DNA of 64,000 nucleotides from Hyphomicrobiales bacterium. Its GTDB lineage: Bacteria; Pseudomonadota; Alphaproteobacteria; Rhizobiales; Rhizobiaceae. Positions 44,852 to 53,727 of this stretch are shown piece by piece. Location of the stretch: positions 186,001 to 250,000 of the forward strand of contig UBPA01000023.1 of assembly GCA_900467185.1 (NCBI GenBank), given 5' to 3'. The position numbers were made by a program, and so were the translations under genes. How positions within the stretch are numbered: the stretch's first letter is position 1; the number at the start of each line of letters is the position of its first letter. A model generated the notes under the pieces. The model was not told the origin of the DNA, searched no databases, and saw nothing but the letters and a program-made list of their open reading frames with translations.

Positions 44852-45349
44852 GTGACACATCTTTCCACCTTCGCCGATCCGAAGACGACCACGCCCTATC
44901 AGCGCCTGGCCGACCTCGGCATCGAGCTTCCGCCCGCACCGCCGCCCATCGCCAATTTTCTGACCCATGTGATCGAGGGAAACATGCTGTATCTCTCGGG
45001 GCAGGGGACCCGCGAGGCGGACGGGCGCATGCGCACCGGCAAGGTCGGCGCCGAGATCAGCACCGAGGCGGCCTATGACGATGCGCGTCTGGTCGGCATC
45101 AACCTCATTGCCGTGATGCACGAGGCCCTTGGTGACCTGTCGCGCGTGAAGCAGGTGGTGAAGCTGCTCGGAATGGTCAACGCCGCACCGGAGTTCCGGG
45201 ATCACCCCAAGGTCATCAACGGCTGCTCGGACCTTATCAACGCTGTCTTCGGGGAGGCCGGTCGGCATGCCCGGTCGGCCGTCGGCTTCGGCTCGCTGCC
45301 GGGCAACATCACGGTGGAAATCGAAGCCATCGTGGCGCTCAAGGATTGA
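44852..45349 (+). CDS. RidA (YjgF/UK114) family protein
   Basis: A 165-residue Rid protein. The conserved arginine lies in ARSAVGFGSLPGNITVEIEAI, matching the catalytic Arg of RidA, which hydrolyses reactive enamine/imine intermediates released by PLP enzymes. It is longer at the N-terminus than E. coli RidA. GTG at 44852, five bases after AGGAG, is the chosen start. Being between an amidohydrolase and a PLP-enzyme gene, it likely clears an unstable dehydratase product. Its last 11 bases overlap the 3' end of the IclR gene on the other strand. Confidence 0.85.
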   Translation: MTHLSTFADPKTTTPYQRLADLGIELPPAPPPIANFLTHVIEGNMLYLSGQGTREADGRMRTGKVGAEISTEAAYDDARLVGINLIAVMHEALGDLSRVKQVVKLLGMVNAAPEFRDHPKVINGCSDLINAVFGEAGRHARSAVGFGSLPGNITVEIEAIVALKD

Positions 45350-46193
45350 TGCCGTGAGGAGACGTTCCGTGCTGCCGCCAGCCCATCAGGGCCTCGATCC
45401 GCGCCGCCGAAGCCTTTACACGGTCGGCATAGCCGGCCTTGTCGGCAAAGGCCTTCTGTTCGGGAAGGACGATGGAGATGGTCGCAACGCAGTTGCCGTT
45501 GCGATCGACGATGGGCGACGCAATGCACGCAACCGCATAGTCGGATTCACCGGCCTGGATGGAGAGCCTCTCTTCGAACGCCGTGCGCGCAGCATCCGAC
45601 AGGGTCTCGGCATCCACCGCCGCGCGGCCGGTCGGCGACATGCGGGCACCACGCCGGAAGAGTTCGACGCGCTCGGCTTCCGGCATATGCCCGACGAGCA
45701 GCCGGCCGGAGGCCGTCCAGTTGAGCGGCACGCGGGTGCCGACCCGCGATGCGACCTGGAAATGGCTCGGCCCGTCAGCCATGGCGAGCACCAGCATGTG
45801 CTCTGCATCGCGACCGCAGACCTGCACCGTCTCACCGGCATCCCGGCAGAGGTCATGCATTTCCTGCGTGGCGACGCTCATGAAATCCAGCGAACGGGCA
45901 TAGGCAAGGCCGTAGTGGTAGAGCCTGGACCCCAGCCACAACGTGCCGTCGCCATTCCGAGCAAGCATGTTTTTTTCCACAAGGTCGTCGATGATGACAT
46001 AGACCGTGGAGAGCGGCGCGCCGACAGCCTTGGCAATGGCGTAGGCGCCGGCCGGGGCACCCGTCTCGTAGAGATGATCGATAACCTGAAGAGCCCGGTC
46101 GATCCCGCTGACGCGCGAGCGGCGCACGCTCTTTTCCGTGGTTTCGGAAACCGGTTCCGAGGCTTGCCTGTTCACAACAATCGTCCCGCACAT
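45339..46193 (-). CDS. IclR-family transcriptional regulator
   Basis: A 284-residue regulator. The N-terminal winged helix is SGIDRALQVIDHLYE...YAIAKAVGAPLSTVYVIIDDLVEK (about 29-85), followed by the IclR effector domain with LNWTASGRLLVGHMPE and the VACIASPIVDRNGNCVATISI ligand region. It lies inside the importer/amidohydrolase cluster but on the opposite strand, diverging from the SelA-like gene, so it probably controls both directions. Its start is 92 bases from that of the SelA-like gene. Confidence 0.9.
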   Translation of the reverse strand: MCGTIVVNRQASEPVSETTEKSVRRSRVSGIDRALQVIDHLYETGAPAGAYAIAKAVGAPLSTVYVIIDDLVEKNMLARNGDGTLWLGSRLYHYGLAYARSLDFMSVATQEMHDLCRDAGETVQVCGRDAEHMLVLAMADGPSHFQVASRVGTRVPLNWTASGRLLVGHMPEAERVELFRRGARMSPTGRAAVDAETLSDAARTAFEERLSIQAGESDYAVACIASPIVDRNGNCVATISIVLPEQKAFADKAGYADRVKASAARIEALMGWRQHGTSPHGINP

Positions 46194-46202
46194 CCGTCCT
46201 GT

Positions 46203-46224
46203 CTATTGCAGTATTATGGCATAG
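46203..46224. promoter_or_regulatory. Imperfect inverted repeat in the iclR / SelA-like gap
   Basis: CTATTGC (46203-46209) and GGCATAG (46218-46224) are near-complementary arms (five of seven pairs) ten bases upstream of the IclR start. It has the same 22-bp size as the repeat at 40097 but a different sequence. A weak operator candidate. Confidence 0.25.
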
Positions 46225-46284
46225 GCTCTGAAAGAGCAAGAGATGCCCGCGCCGTCACGACGTCGCGCAGCCTGGAGAATGACC

Positions 46285-47481
46285 ATGTCCGCTGATATCC
46301 GAACGACACTCGGCCTTCGCCCCGTGATCAACGTATCGGGAACGATGACGAGCCTTGGCGCGTCGATCGTCGTGCCGGAGGCCATCGCCGCGATGACGGC
46401 GATCCTGCCGCATTTCGTGGAGATCAACGCGCTGCAACGTCAGGCAAGCGCGGTGATCGCTCGCATGACCGGCGGGGAGGCGGGCTTCATTACGGCGTCG
46501 TGCTCCGCCGGCGTGAGCCTTGCCGTCGCCGGAACCATTACGGGGCCTGATCTCCTTGCGATCGAGCGGCTGCCGGAAACAAACACCGAGAAGAACGAGG
46601 TGCTCCTGCAGATGGGGCATGTCGTCAGCTACGGCGCTCCGGTCGATCAGGCCATCCGCATCGCGGGTGGCAAGGTCGTCATGATCGGCCAGGCGACATC
46701 GACGCATCGCTATCACATGGAAAATGCCATCACCGAGAGGACCGCAGCGGCCGTCTACGTCGTGTCGCATCATGTCGTCGACTACGGTCTGCTGAACCTA
46801 AAGGAATTCGTCGAGATCGCCCATGCGAGAGGCGTCCCGGTGATCGTGGATGCGGCATCCGAATACGATCTGAAAATCTTCCTCGCGCAAGGAGCCGATA
46901 TCGCACTCTATTCGGGCCACAAGTTTCTCGGGGGCCCCACCTCCGGCATCGTTGCCGGTCGAAAGGATCTGGTCCGCAACGCCTTCCTCCAGAACATGGG
47001 CATCGGGCGTGGCATGAAGGTCGGTAAGGAGAGCATCTACGGCGCAATGGCGGCGCTGGAGGCATGGGAGACGCGCGATCACGCGGGTATCCGGGCTCGG
47101 GAAGCAGGCGCTCTCGCGCTCTGGAAGGAAGCGCTCGACGGCCGCCCCGGCGTCATCGCGCTGATCGAACCCGATCCGACGGACAACCCGCTCGACCGCA
47201 TGCGTGTGATCATCGATCCACAGGAGGCGCATATCACGGCCTGGGACCTTGCCGCAGCGCTCCGATCGGGCGACCAGCCGATCATCGTCCGGGATCACGA
47301 GGTCGAGCACCGCTATTTCTACCTCGATCCGTGCAATCTGCATCCGGGTCAGGAGCATATCGTCGCCACCCGGCTCGCTGAGGAACTCGACAAGGCGCGT
47401 GCCTCCAACGCGATGATCGCAACCCCGATCGAAGACCTCAGCCGTCACCGCTTCGACGGGATGCTGCGCTGGCCGGACTGA
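46285..47481 (+). CDS. SelA-like PLP-dependent enzyme (EF_0838/DgaE-type)
   Basis: A 398-residue aminotransferase-fold enzyme. The PLP lysine is K213 in [13 protein letters not shown], and the aspartate of [12 protein letters not shown] would bind the pyridine ring. It belongs to the group that includes D-glucosaminate-6-phosphate ammonia-lyase and the partners of COG3964 amidohydrolases, which eliminate ammonia from amino acids or amino-sugar acids. GGAG is seven bases before ATG at 46285. Its pairing with RidA fits an enamine-forming elimination. It is not selenocysteine synthase: no selenium genes are nearby. Confidence 0.85.
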   Translation: MSADIRTTLGLRPVINVSGTMTSLGASIVVPEAIAAMTAILPHFVEINALQRQASAVIARMTGGEAGFITASCSAGVSLAVAGTITGPDLLAIERLPETNTEKNEVLLQMGHVVSYGAPVDQAIRIAGGKVVMIGQATSTHRYHMENAITERTAAAVYVVSHHVVDYGLLNLKEFVEIAHARGVPVIVDAASEYDLKIFLAQGADIALYSGHKFLGGPTSGIVAGRKDLVRNAFLQNMGIGRGMKVGKESIYGAMAALEAWETRDHAGIRAREAGALALWKEALDGRPGVIALIEPDPTDNPLDRMRVIIDPQEAHITAWDLAAALRSGDQPIIVRDHEVEHRYFYLDPCNLHPGQEHIVATRLAEELDKARASNAMIATPIEDLSRHRFDGMLRWPD

Positions 47482-47519
47482 CCGCGGCAACCGAACAGAA
47501 CGAGCGGAGACGAGAAACG

Positions 47520-49379
47520 ATGGGAATGATCATGACGACGCAACAGGCCCACACCCGTCAGACCACGCCGCCAGAGGCGCAACCGGTGCTCTCCGTCGAG
47601 GCGCTGCGAACGTCGTTCCGCGTCGATGGCGCGTGGAAACCAGTCGTCCGCGATATCTCCTTCACCATCGCGCCCGCCGAGACCGTGGCGATCGTCGGCG
47701 AGTCCGGGTCCGGCAAGAGCGTCACGTCGCTGTCGATCATGCGGCTTCTCCAGCCCGATACGAGCCGCATCGAGGGTCGGGTCATGTTGGGGGGCCGCGA
47801 TCTCCTATCCTTGCCGGAGCCGGAGATGCGCAAGGTGCGCGGCAACGATGTCGCGATGATTTTCCAGGAGCCGATGACCAGCCTCAATCCGCTGTTCACG
47901 ATCGGCGACCAGATCTCGGAGGCGATCCTCTGCCACACGGCGATGAGCAAAGCGGACGCGCGCGCCGAAACCGTGCGCATCCTTGAGAAGGTTCGTATTC
48001 CCTCGGCGGCCTCGCGCTTCGACGACTATCCGCATCGCTTCTCCGGCGGCATGCGGCAGCGCGTGATGATCGCGATGGCGCTCGCGACCAAGCCGAAGCT
48101 GCTGATCGCCGACGAGCCGACGACGGCGCTCGACGTGACGATCCAGGGGCAGATCCTCGATCTCATCCGGATGTTGCAGGACGAGGAGGGGACCTCCGTC
48201 CTGTTCATCACGCATGACATGGGCGTGGTCGCCGAGATTGCCGACCGGACCGTCGTCATGTATCGCGGCGAGCAGGTGGAAACGGGACGCACAACCGACA
48301 TCTTTCACCGGGGCCAGCATCCCTACACCCGCGCGCTTCTGTCCGCCGTGCCCGTGCTCGGTGCCATGCAGGCCTATCGCCGGCCCTTGCGTTTTCCAAC
48401 GGTCGATCCGGCGACCGGACTGTCCGCCGTCCCGGTCGAAGTCGCCGATACCGTCATTGCCTCAGGCGAGCCGATCCTGCAGGTCCGCAACCTTACCAAG
48501 CGCTTCGACATCCATACCGGTCTTCTCGGCAAGGTGAGCGGGCGTGTACATGCGGTCGAAAACGTCTCCTTCGACCTGCGCGCCGGTGAAACCCTGTCGC
48601 TGGTCGGCGAATCCGGATGCGGCAAGTCTACGACGGGACGTGCCATTCTCCGCCTGATCGAGCCAAGCAGCGGTTCGGTTCTCGTCGAGGGCCGCGAGGT
48701 TCTGACCCTTCCGAGGCGCGACCTGCGCGAGATGCGCAAATCCGTGCAGATGATCTTTCAAGATCCGTTCGCCTCGCTCAACCCGCGCATGACGGTGGGA
48801 GCCGCGATTGCCGAACCGTATCTCGAGCACCGGCTGGGCAGTTCGAAGGAGGCAAAAGCGATGGTCGCCGATCTTCTGGAGAAGGTCGGCCTTACCCCGG
48901 ACATGGCGTCGCGTTATCCGCACGCGTTCTCCGGCGGCCAGCGCCAGCGGATCTCGATCGCGCGTGCGCTCGCCCTCTCTCCCAAGATCATCGTGGCGGA
49001 TGAGAGCGTTTCGGCACTCGATGTCTCGATCAAGGCGCAGGTCATCAACCTGATGCTCGACTTGCAGCAAAGCCTCAACCTTGCCTTTCTCTTCATCAGC
49101 CATGACATGGCCGTCGTGGAGCGCGTCAGCCACCGTGTCGCCGTCATGTATCTGGGAGAAATCGTGGAGATCGGGCCGCGGAGCGCGGTCTTCGGCAATC
49201 CTCAGCATGCCTATACGAAGAAACTGATGTCCGCCGTGCCGGTTCCGGATCCCGACCGTCGGCGTGAGACGCCGATGGCCGCAGCCGATGAACTGAGGAG
49301 CCAGATCCGCCCTGCAGATTACGTGCCGGTGCAGCGGGAATTCCGCGTCGTTTCCGAGGGGCACCTCGTCGCCACCTAG
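47520..49379 (+). CDS. Fused double ATPase of peptide-type ABC transporter (DppD-DppF/GsiA type)
   Basis: A 619-residue protein with two complete ATPase domains. The first (about 20-270) has [31 protein letters not shown] and THDMGVV; the second (about 315-560) has [35 protein letters not shown] and SHDMAVV. Each is followed by an oligopeptide-type C-terminal segment ([28 protein letters not shown]). It powers the DppB/DppC-like channel encoded at 41.8-43.6 kb, separated here by the enzymatic genes. Walker B of the second half ends DES instead of DEP, common for GsiA-type halves. Confidence 0.93.
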   Translation: MGMIMTTQQAHTRQTTPPEAQPVLSVEALRTSFRVDGAWKPVVRDISFTIAPAETVAIVGESGSGKSVTSLSIMRLLQPDTSRIEGRVMLGGRDLLSLPEPEMRKVRGNDVAMIFQEPMTSLNPLFTIGDQISEAILCHTAMSKADARAETVRILEKVRIPSAASRFDDYPHRFSGGMRQRVMIAMALATKPKLLIADEPTTALDVTIQGQILDLIRMLQDEEGTSVLFITHDMGVVAEIADRTVVMYRGEQVETGRTTDIFHRGQHPYTRALLSAVPVLGAMQAYRRPLRFPTVDPATGLSAVPVEVADTVIASGEPILQVRNLTKRFDIHTGLLGKVSGRVHAVENVSFDLRAGETLSLVGESGCGKSTTGRAILRLIEPSSGSVLVEGREVLTLPRRDLREMRKSVQMIFQDPFASLNPRMTVGAAIAEPYLEHRLGSSKEAKAMVADLLEKVGLTPDMASRYPHAFSGGQRQRISIARALALSPKIIVADESVSALDVSIKAQVINLMLDLQQSLNLAFLFISHDMAVVERVSHRVAVMYLGEIVEIGPRSAVFGNPQHAYTKKLMSAVPVPDPDRRRETPMAAADELRSQIRPADYVPVQREFRVVSEGHLVAT

Positions 49380-49872
49380 ACCAGGTCAGTGATCGAGCGT
49401 CGACGATATCGTGCTAGTCGGCGATGGACGTCTTGGCTTGCAGCGCCTTTCCACCCAGCACGGACGTTAGGCGAGCCTTCGGCAGCTTATGACCTTGGGA
49501 GTTGAGTGCCTGCCTGATCCGCTTGACGTGGTTTTGACAGAGATGGCGATCTCCCCACAAAAGTGCTGAGCGACGGACGGGAGTGGTCGTTCGCTGGGCT
49601 CGTGCCCTATCCATGACACCAACCATCTTGATCGGCTTAAGTGGGAACAGTCTGAGAGCTGTCCGGCAGGCAACGCGCATCGTCAACAATGTACACCGGC
49701 ACGACACAACACGCCGCGCATCGCGATTGAAGTATTTTCAATTCTGCGGCTCTGGAGAGATTTTTTCCAAAAACCGATGGTAATCCCATTCTCTGTAGGA
49801 AAATAACTCCACTGATTGGAAGACTGTTTCTTTGACGGACAGAAAATCTACCCATAGCCTTGAACCGCTTCA
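49380..49872. other. Intergenic region, no gene recognised
   Basis: No open frame with convincing coding character; base composition is more A+T-rich than the flanks. A 17-bp inverted repeat ATTGAA-N5-TTCAAT lies at 49726-49742, about 130 bases upstream of the LacI-PfkB gene, and may be a regulatory site. Confidence 0.4.
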
Positions 49873-51066
49873 ATGGTCGAGGAAATGATGAAAAAGGGCC
49901 GTCCCACCATTACGGATGTTGCACGTGCCGCCGGTGTCTCCGTTGGCACCGTGTCCAATTTTCTCAATGGGACAGTGCCGGTCAAAGCCGAAACTGCCGA
50001 TAGAATTCACGCAACCATCCAGAAGCTCGCCTATCGTCCAAGCGTGTTCGCGCGGTCGCTGCCGATGATGTCCGCCCGCAAAGCCAAGGCGTCCGAGGGT
50101 AATCCCCGGCTTCTCGTCGTTGGTCACATCTGCGTCGATTACCTCTGCCGCGTTCAGGTCCTGCCCCATCGCGACGACCGCGTGGCGGCAAGACACATCG
50201 ATAAGGCGCTGGGTGGCCCGGCTGCCAATCTTGCGGTTGCCGCTGCCGCCGTCGGTTCGCCTTACGGGTTGCAAGTCGATCTCGCCACGTCAGTCGGCGA
50301 CGACGCCGATAGCGAGTGGGCAATGGCTGAACTGCTGGCCCACGGCGTCAACGTGTTGCCGATCCGGCGGCCGAGCAAGAACCGACTGCCGCGAGCGATG
50401 GTGATCATCGAGGCCAACGGCGGCCGTACGATCATTCACGAGACCTTCGAGCTCACTGAGGTGGACCTCACCGCCAACATGGATATCGCGCCCGGTTCAG
50501 TGCGGTCGTGCCTGCACATTGAAGGGTTCCATTATGAACGAATGATGCCGTCGATTGCACGCTTCCACGCAGCGGGTTGGAATGTGAGCCTTCACGCCGC
50601 CGGCCTGCCCGAAGGATCGCGCAATCCGGACGCCTTCGAGCGGCTGATCGAGCAGATTGATCTGACCTTCATCAACGACGACACGCTGCGGGACATCTAC
50701 GCGATCCGCACGCCGCTCGCCTCGATGATTGAGGAGGCGGCGCGGACGATCGCGCGAGTCAAGCGGCGCGGTGATGTGGTGCTGACGCTTGGTGAATTTG
50801 GGGCTGTCGTCTTCCGCAAGAGCGGCGGCCCGCCGATCGAAGTGCCGGCGCTGCCGGTCAGCCGAGTCGATGCGACCGGTGCGGGCGATGCATTCGCCGG
50901 AATTTTTCTGAGCCTCTGGCTGAATGGACAGGCACTGGTCGATTGCGCACGTCACGCCGCGGTCGGCGCCAGCCTGACCACCACCTCCGAAGGCGCGCAG
51001 GCCCGCACAGCCAGAGCGCAGGAACTCGAAACACTCCTTTCTGCCGTCGAGGCAAAGGCCGGATGA
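49873..51066 (+). CDS. LacI-type DNA-binding domain fused to PfkB-family sugar kinase
   Basis: A 397-residue two-domain protein. Residues about 8-63 are a full LacI-type DNA-binding head: TITDVARAAGVSVGTVSNFL, then TADRIHATIQKLAYRPS and the hinge-helix-like FARSLP. From about 78 to the end is a PfkB/ribokinase fold (LLVVGHICVDYLCRV, KALGGPAANLAVAAAAVG, VLTLGEFGAVVF, VDATGAGDAFAG) with the catalytic base at D339. The periplasmic-binding-like domain that normally follows a LacI head is absent and replaced by the kinase. It could phosphorylate a sugar or nucleoside and use substrate occupancy to control DNA binding. It heads a ribose/AI-2-type importer operon, its probable target. This architecture is uncommon. 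Confidence 0.9.
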   Translation: MVEEMMKKGRPTITDVARAAGVSVGTVSNFLNGTVPVKAETADRIHATIQKLAYRPSVFARSLPMMSARKAKASEGNPRLLVVGHICVDYLCRVQVLPHRDDRVAARHIDKALGGPAANLAVAAAAVGSPYGLQVDLATSVGDDADSEWAMAELLAHGVNVLPIRRPSKNRLPRAMVIIEANGGRTIIHETFELTEVDLTANMDIAPGSVRSCLHIEGFHYERMMPSIARFHAAGWNVSLHAAGLPEGSRNPDAFERLIEQIDLTFINDDTLRDIYAIRTPLASMIEEAARTIARVKRRGDVVLTLGEFGAVVFRKSGGPPIEVPALPVSRVDATGAGDAFAGIFLSLWLNGQALVDCARHAAVGASLTTTSEGAQARTARAQELETLLSAVEAKAG

Positions 51067-51104
51067 TTTTTTAGACCACATAATCGCATGCATAGGAGAC
51101 GGAC

Positions 51105-51890
51105 ATGATAACGAAGGTTTTGTTGGTAGGAGAGAGCTGGGTCAGCTCGGCAACCCATTACAAGGGTTTCGATCAGTTCGGGAGCGTGACCTTCCATCTC
51201 GGCGCCGAACCGCTGGTCGCAGCCCTTCAGGGCGAAGAGTTCGAGATCACTTACATGACGGCGCATGACTGCGTCGAAAAGTTCCCCTTCACGCTTGAAG
51301 GTCTTTCCGAATACCAGGTCATCCTGCTGTCCGACATAGGGGCGAATTCGCTGCTGCTGCCGCCTGCTGTATGGCTGCACGGCAAGCCGGTTCCCAATCG
51401 CTTGAAGATCATCCGCGAATGGACCCAGGCCGGCGGCGGGCTTGTCATGGCAGGGGGCTATTTCTCCTTCCAGGGCATCGACGGCAAGGCCCGCTGGCGG
51501 CGTACGCCTGTGGAAGAGGCTCTGCCCGTCACCTGCCTTCCCTATGACGACCGACTGGAAGTTCCGGATGGCTTTCATGCCGTCGTGACCGGGCCAAAGG
51601 ACCATCCGATCCTACAAGGCATCGAAGGACAATGGCCGCTGCTTCTCGGTGCAAACGAGGTTGTCGCCAAGGAAGGCGATAGCATCGAGGTGCTTGCGAC
51701 GCTGCCGGAAGAGGAGGGTGGTCATCCGCTACTCGTCACCGGCAGCTACGGCCGGGGCCGCACCGTCGCCTGGACCTCTGATATCGGGCCGCATTGGGTT
51801 CCGAACGAGTTCGTCGCCTGGGCTGGATACGCGACGATCTGGAAGAACATTCTTCGCTGGGCGGCCAATACAGCTGGCACGGCCAAGTGA
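51105..51890 (+). CDS. Glutamine-amidotransferase-like (GATase1-like, DUF1355) protein
   Basis: A 261-residue protein with a class I amidotransferase-like / ThuA-like fold: KVLLVGESWVSSATHYKGFDQF at the start, LSDIGANSLLLPP, WTQAGGGLVMAGGYFSFQGI and a C-terminal GRGRTVAWTSDIGPHW. No nucleophilic cysteine is seen in the GGGLVMAGGYFSF elbow, so amidotransferase activity is doubtful. AGGAGA precedes the ATG. Members of this group often sit beside sugar ABC importers in rhizobia. Role unknown. Confidence 0.75.
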   Translation: MITKVLLVGESWVSSATHYKGFDQFGSVTFHLGAEPLVAALQGEEFEITYMTAHDCVEKFPFTLEGLSEYQVILLSDIGANSLLLPPAVWLHGKPVPNRLKIIREWTQAGGGLVMAGGYFSFQGIDGKARWRRTPVEEALPVTCLPYDDRLEVPDGFHAVVTGPKDHPILQGIEGQWPLLLGANEVVAKEGDSIEVLATLPEEEGGHPLLVTGSYGRGRTVAWTSDIGPHWVPNEFVAWAGYATIWKNILRWAANTAGTAK

Positions 51891-51918
51891 ACCTGCAGCG
51901 AACGCAAAGGACAGCACG

Positions 51919-52692
51919 ATGACCGTTCCATTCCTGCGCGCAACCGGGATCACCAAACGCTTCGGCGCGCTTACAGCACTGAAGGGTGTCGATCTCGACA
52001 TCAACTGCGGCGAGGTTCTGGCGCTTCTCGGCGATAATGGTGCCGGAAAGTCTACGTTCGTCAAGATCCTAGCCGGTGCGCATCCTCAGAGTGACGGCGC
52101 GTTTTTGGTCGAAGGCGAGCCTGTTCGCTTTGCCTCGCCCAAGGACGCGGCGAGCTCCGGAATCGCGACGATCTTTCAGGAACTGGCATTATCGGAGAAC
52201 CTGTCGATCTCGGAAAATGTCTTTCTTGGACGTGAACTCAAGCGCTCTGTGCTTGGTGTTCCGTTTCTGAAGCGGAAGACGATGCGCGACCGGGTGGATG
52301 GCCTGCTGCACGAATTGGATGCACATATTTCCGATCCGGAAGCGCCTGTCGGCAGTCTTTCGGGAGGCCAGCGCCAGGCGGTGGCGATCTGCCGCGCGCT
52401 CAACCTAAACGCGAGGCTCGTCATCATGGATGAGCCGACGGCGGCGCTCGCCGTCGCTGAAACCCGCAAGGTGCTGCAGCTGACGCGCAAGCTTGCCGAA
52501 CGAGGCTGCGCTGTCGTCCTGATCAGCCACAACATTGCCGATGTCTTTAAGGTCGCCGACCGCATGGTCGTTTTCCGCCGCGGTCGAAAGGTCGCGGAGC
52601 GGCAGAAAGATGAAACTAGCCCCGAAGAAATCGTCTCTCTCATCACAGGCGCTCATCCCGACGTGCGAGCGCTTGAACAAAACAGCCAATAA
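51919..52692 (+). CDS. ABC transporter ATPase, single-domain ribose/xylose type
   Basis: A 257-residue ATPase with Walker A GDNGAGKST (about 38-46), Q-loop TIFQELALSE, signature LSGGQRQAV, Walker B LVIMDEPTAAL and H-loop SHNIADVF. It is half the length of RbsA/XylG of E. coli, which carry two ATPase domains; single-domain versions are common in rhizobia. The start at 51919 is eight bases after AAAGGA and at the family's usual beginning. It serves the permeases at 53.7-55.7 kb. Confidence 0.92.
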   Translation: MTVPFLRATGITKRFGALTALKGVDLDINCGEVLALLGDNGAGKSTFVKILAGAHPQSDGAFLVEGEPVRFASPKDAASSGIATIFQELALSENLSISENVFLGRELKRSVLGVPFLKRKTMRDRVDGLLHELDAHISDPEAPVGSLSGGQRQAVAICRALNLNARLVIMDEPTAALAVAETRKVLQLTRKLAERGCAVVLISHNIADVFKVADRMVVFRRGRKVAERQKDETSPEEIVSLITGAHPDVRALEQNSQ

Positions 52693-52722
52693 AGCGCGTC
52701 AAACCGTTCCAGAGAGGTTCCA

Positions 52723-53709
52723 ATGTTTTCCAAACTCAAGACAATTCTCGCCGCATCTGCAGTGACGCTTGCGCTTGGCTCGTCCGCTTTCGCGCAAGAC
52801 AAGCCGAAAGTAGCCTTCGTTCCTCAGCTGATCGGAATTCCCTACTTCAACGCCATGGAAGCCGGCGGCAAGCGCGCTGCTGAAGATCTTGGCGTCGACT
52901 TTATCTATTCCGGCCCGGTCGATACCAATCCAGTTGACCAGCTGCAGATTGTCCAGAACCTGATTGACCAAGGTGTCAGTGCCGTGTCCGTCAGCGTGCT
53001 CGACGCATCCGCTATCGCACCGGTCGTCGAGGCCGCCAAGGCAAAGGGTGTCAAGCTCTTCACCAGCGACAGCGACGCTCCTGACAGCGGCCGTGCCGTC
53101 TATGTCGCCCAGGCAACCGACGAAGGTCTCGGCACCACCATCATCGACGAAATGGTCAAGCGCGTCGGCGAAGATGCCAAGATCGGCATCGTCTCGGGTG
53201 AGGCCACGGCCTCCAACCTCAACGCCTGGATCGGCTTCATGCAGAAGCGAGCGAAAGAGAAGTATCCGAAGCTCACCCTTCTTGAGCCGCAGTTCGCCGG
53301 CGGCACGGCACAGCGTGCGGCACAGATCGCTGGCGACCTGATGACCGCAAACCCAGACATCAAGGGCATCATTGCGGTCGCCTCCTCCACATGCCCGGGC
53401 GTCGCTCAGGCGATCGAAACAGCCGGCAAGATCGGCGCGGTGGTTGGTACGGGCTATTGCAGCCCGAATACTGCGCGATCCTACCTCAAGAGTGGTTCCT
53501 TCGGCTTCTCGGTGCTCTGGGATCCGGCGCAGCTCGGCTATTTGACAGTCTGGGCCGGCAAGCAGCTGATAGACGGCAAGCCGTTCGCGGCTGAAAACGT
53601 TGTGAAGGGCTTCGCCTCGCCGGTCACTTACGATGCCGGTAGCGGCATCCTGCTGCTTGGCCCTCCGGCCGTCTTTACCGCCGACAATGTCGACAAGTTC
53701 GACTTCTAA
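52723..53709 (+). CDS. ABC transporter sugar-binding protein (LsrB/ribose type)
   Basis: A 328-residue periplasmic binding protein of the Peripla_BP_4 group. The signal peptide is 1 to about 24 (ILAASAVTLALGSSAFA). The mature part begins KPKVAFVPQLIGIPYFNAME, with sugar-contact regions ALxxDSDAPDS and TGYCSPNTARSY; overall closest to AI-2 (LsrB) and rhamnose-type binding proteins. AGAGAGG lies ahead of the ATG. The ligand could be a pentose, a nucleoside or an AI-2-like compound; the sequence alone does not settle it. Confidence 0.9.
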   Translation: MFSKLKTILAASAVTLALGSSAFAQDKPKVAFVPQLIGIPYFNAMEAGGKRAAEDLGVDFIYSGPVDTNPVDQLQIVQNLIDQGVSAVSVSVLDASAIAPVVEAAKAKGVKLFTSDSDAPDSGRAVYVAQATDEGLGTTIIDEMVKRVGEDAKIGIVSGEATASNLNAWIGFMQKRAKEKYPKLTLLEPQFAGGTAQRAAQIAGDLMTANPDIKGIIAVASSTCPGVAQAIETAGKIGAVVGTGYCSPNTARSYLKSGSFGFSVLWDPAQLGYLTVWAGKQLIDGKPFAAENVVKGFASPVTYDAGSGILLLGPPAVFTADNVDKFDF

Positions 53710-53727
53710 GGCTGGATGTAATTTGTG

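Noticed and set aside
46285-47481. Selenocysteine synthase (selA) annotation for the PLP enzyme
   Set aside because: Sequence belongs to the SelA-like group but no selB, selD or tRNA-Sec gene is present, and its neighbours are catabolic.
49414-49707. A 97-codon minus-strand frame in the gap before the LacI-PfkB gene
   Set aside because: Basic, low-complexity translation without any domain; upstream signals absent.
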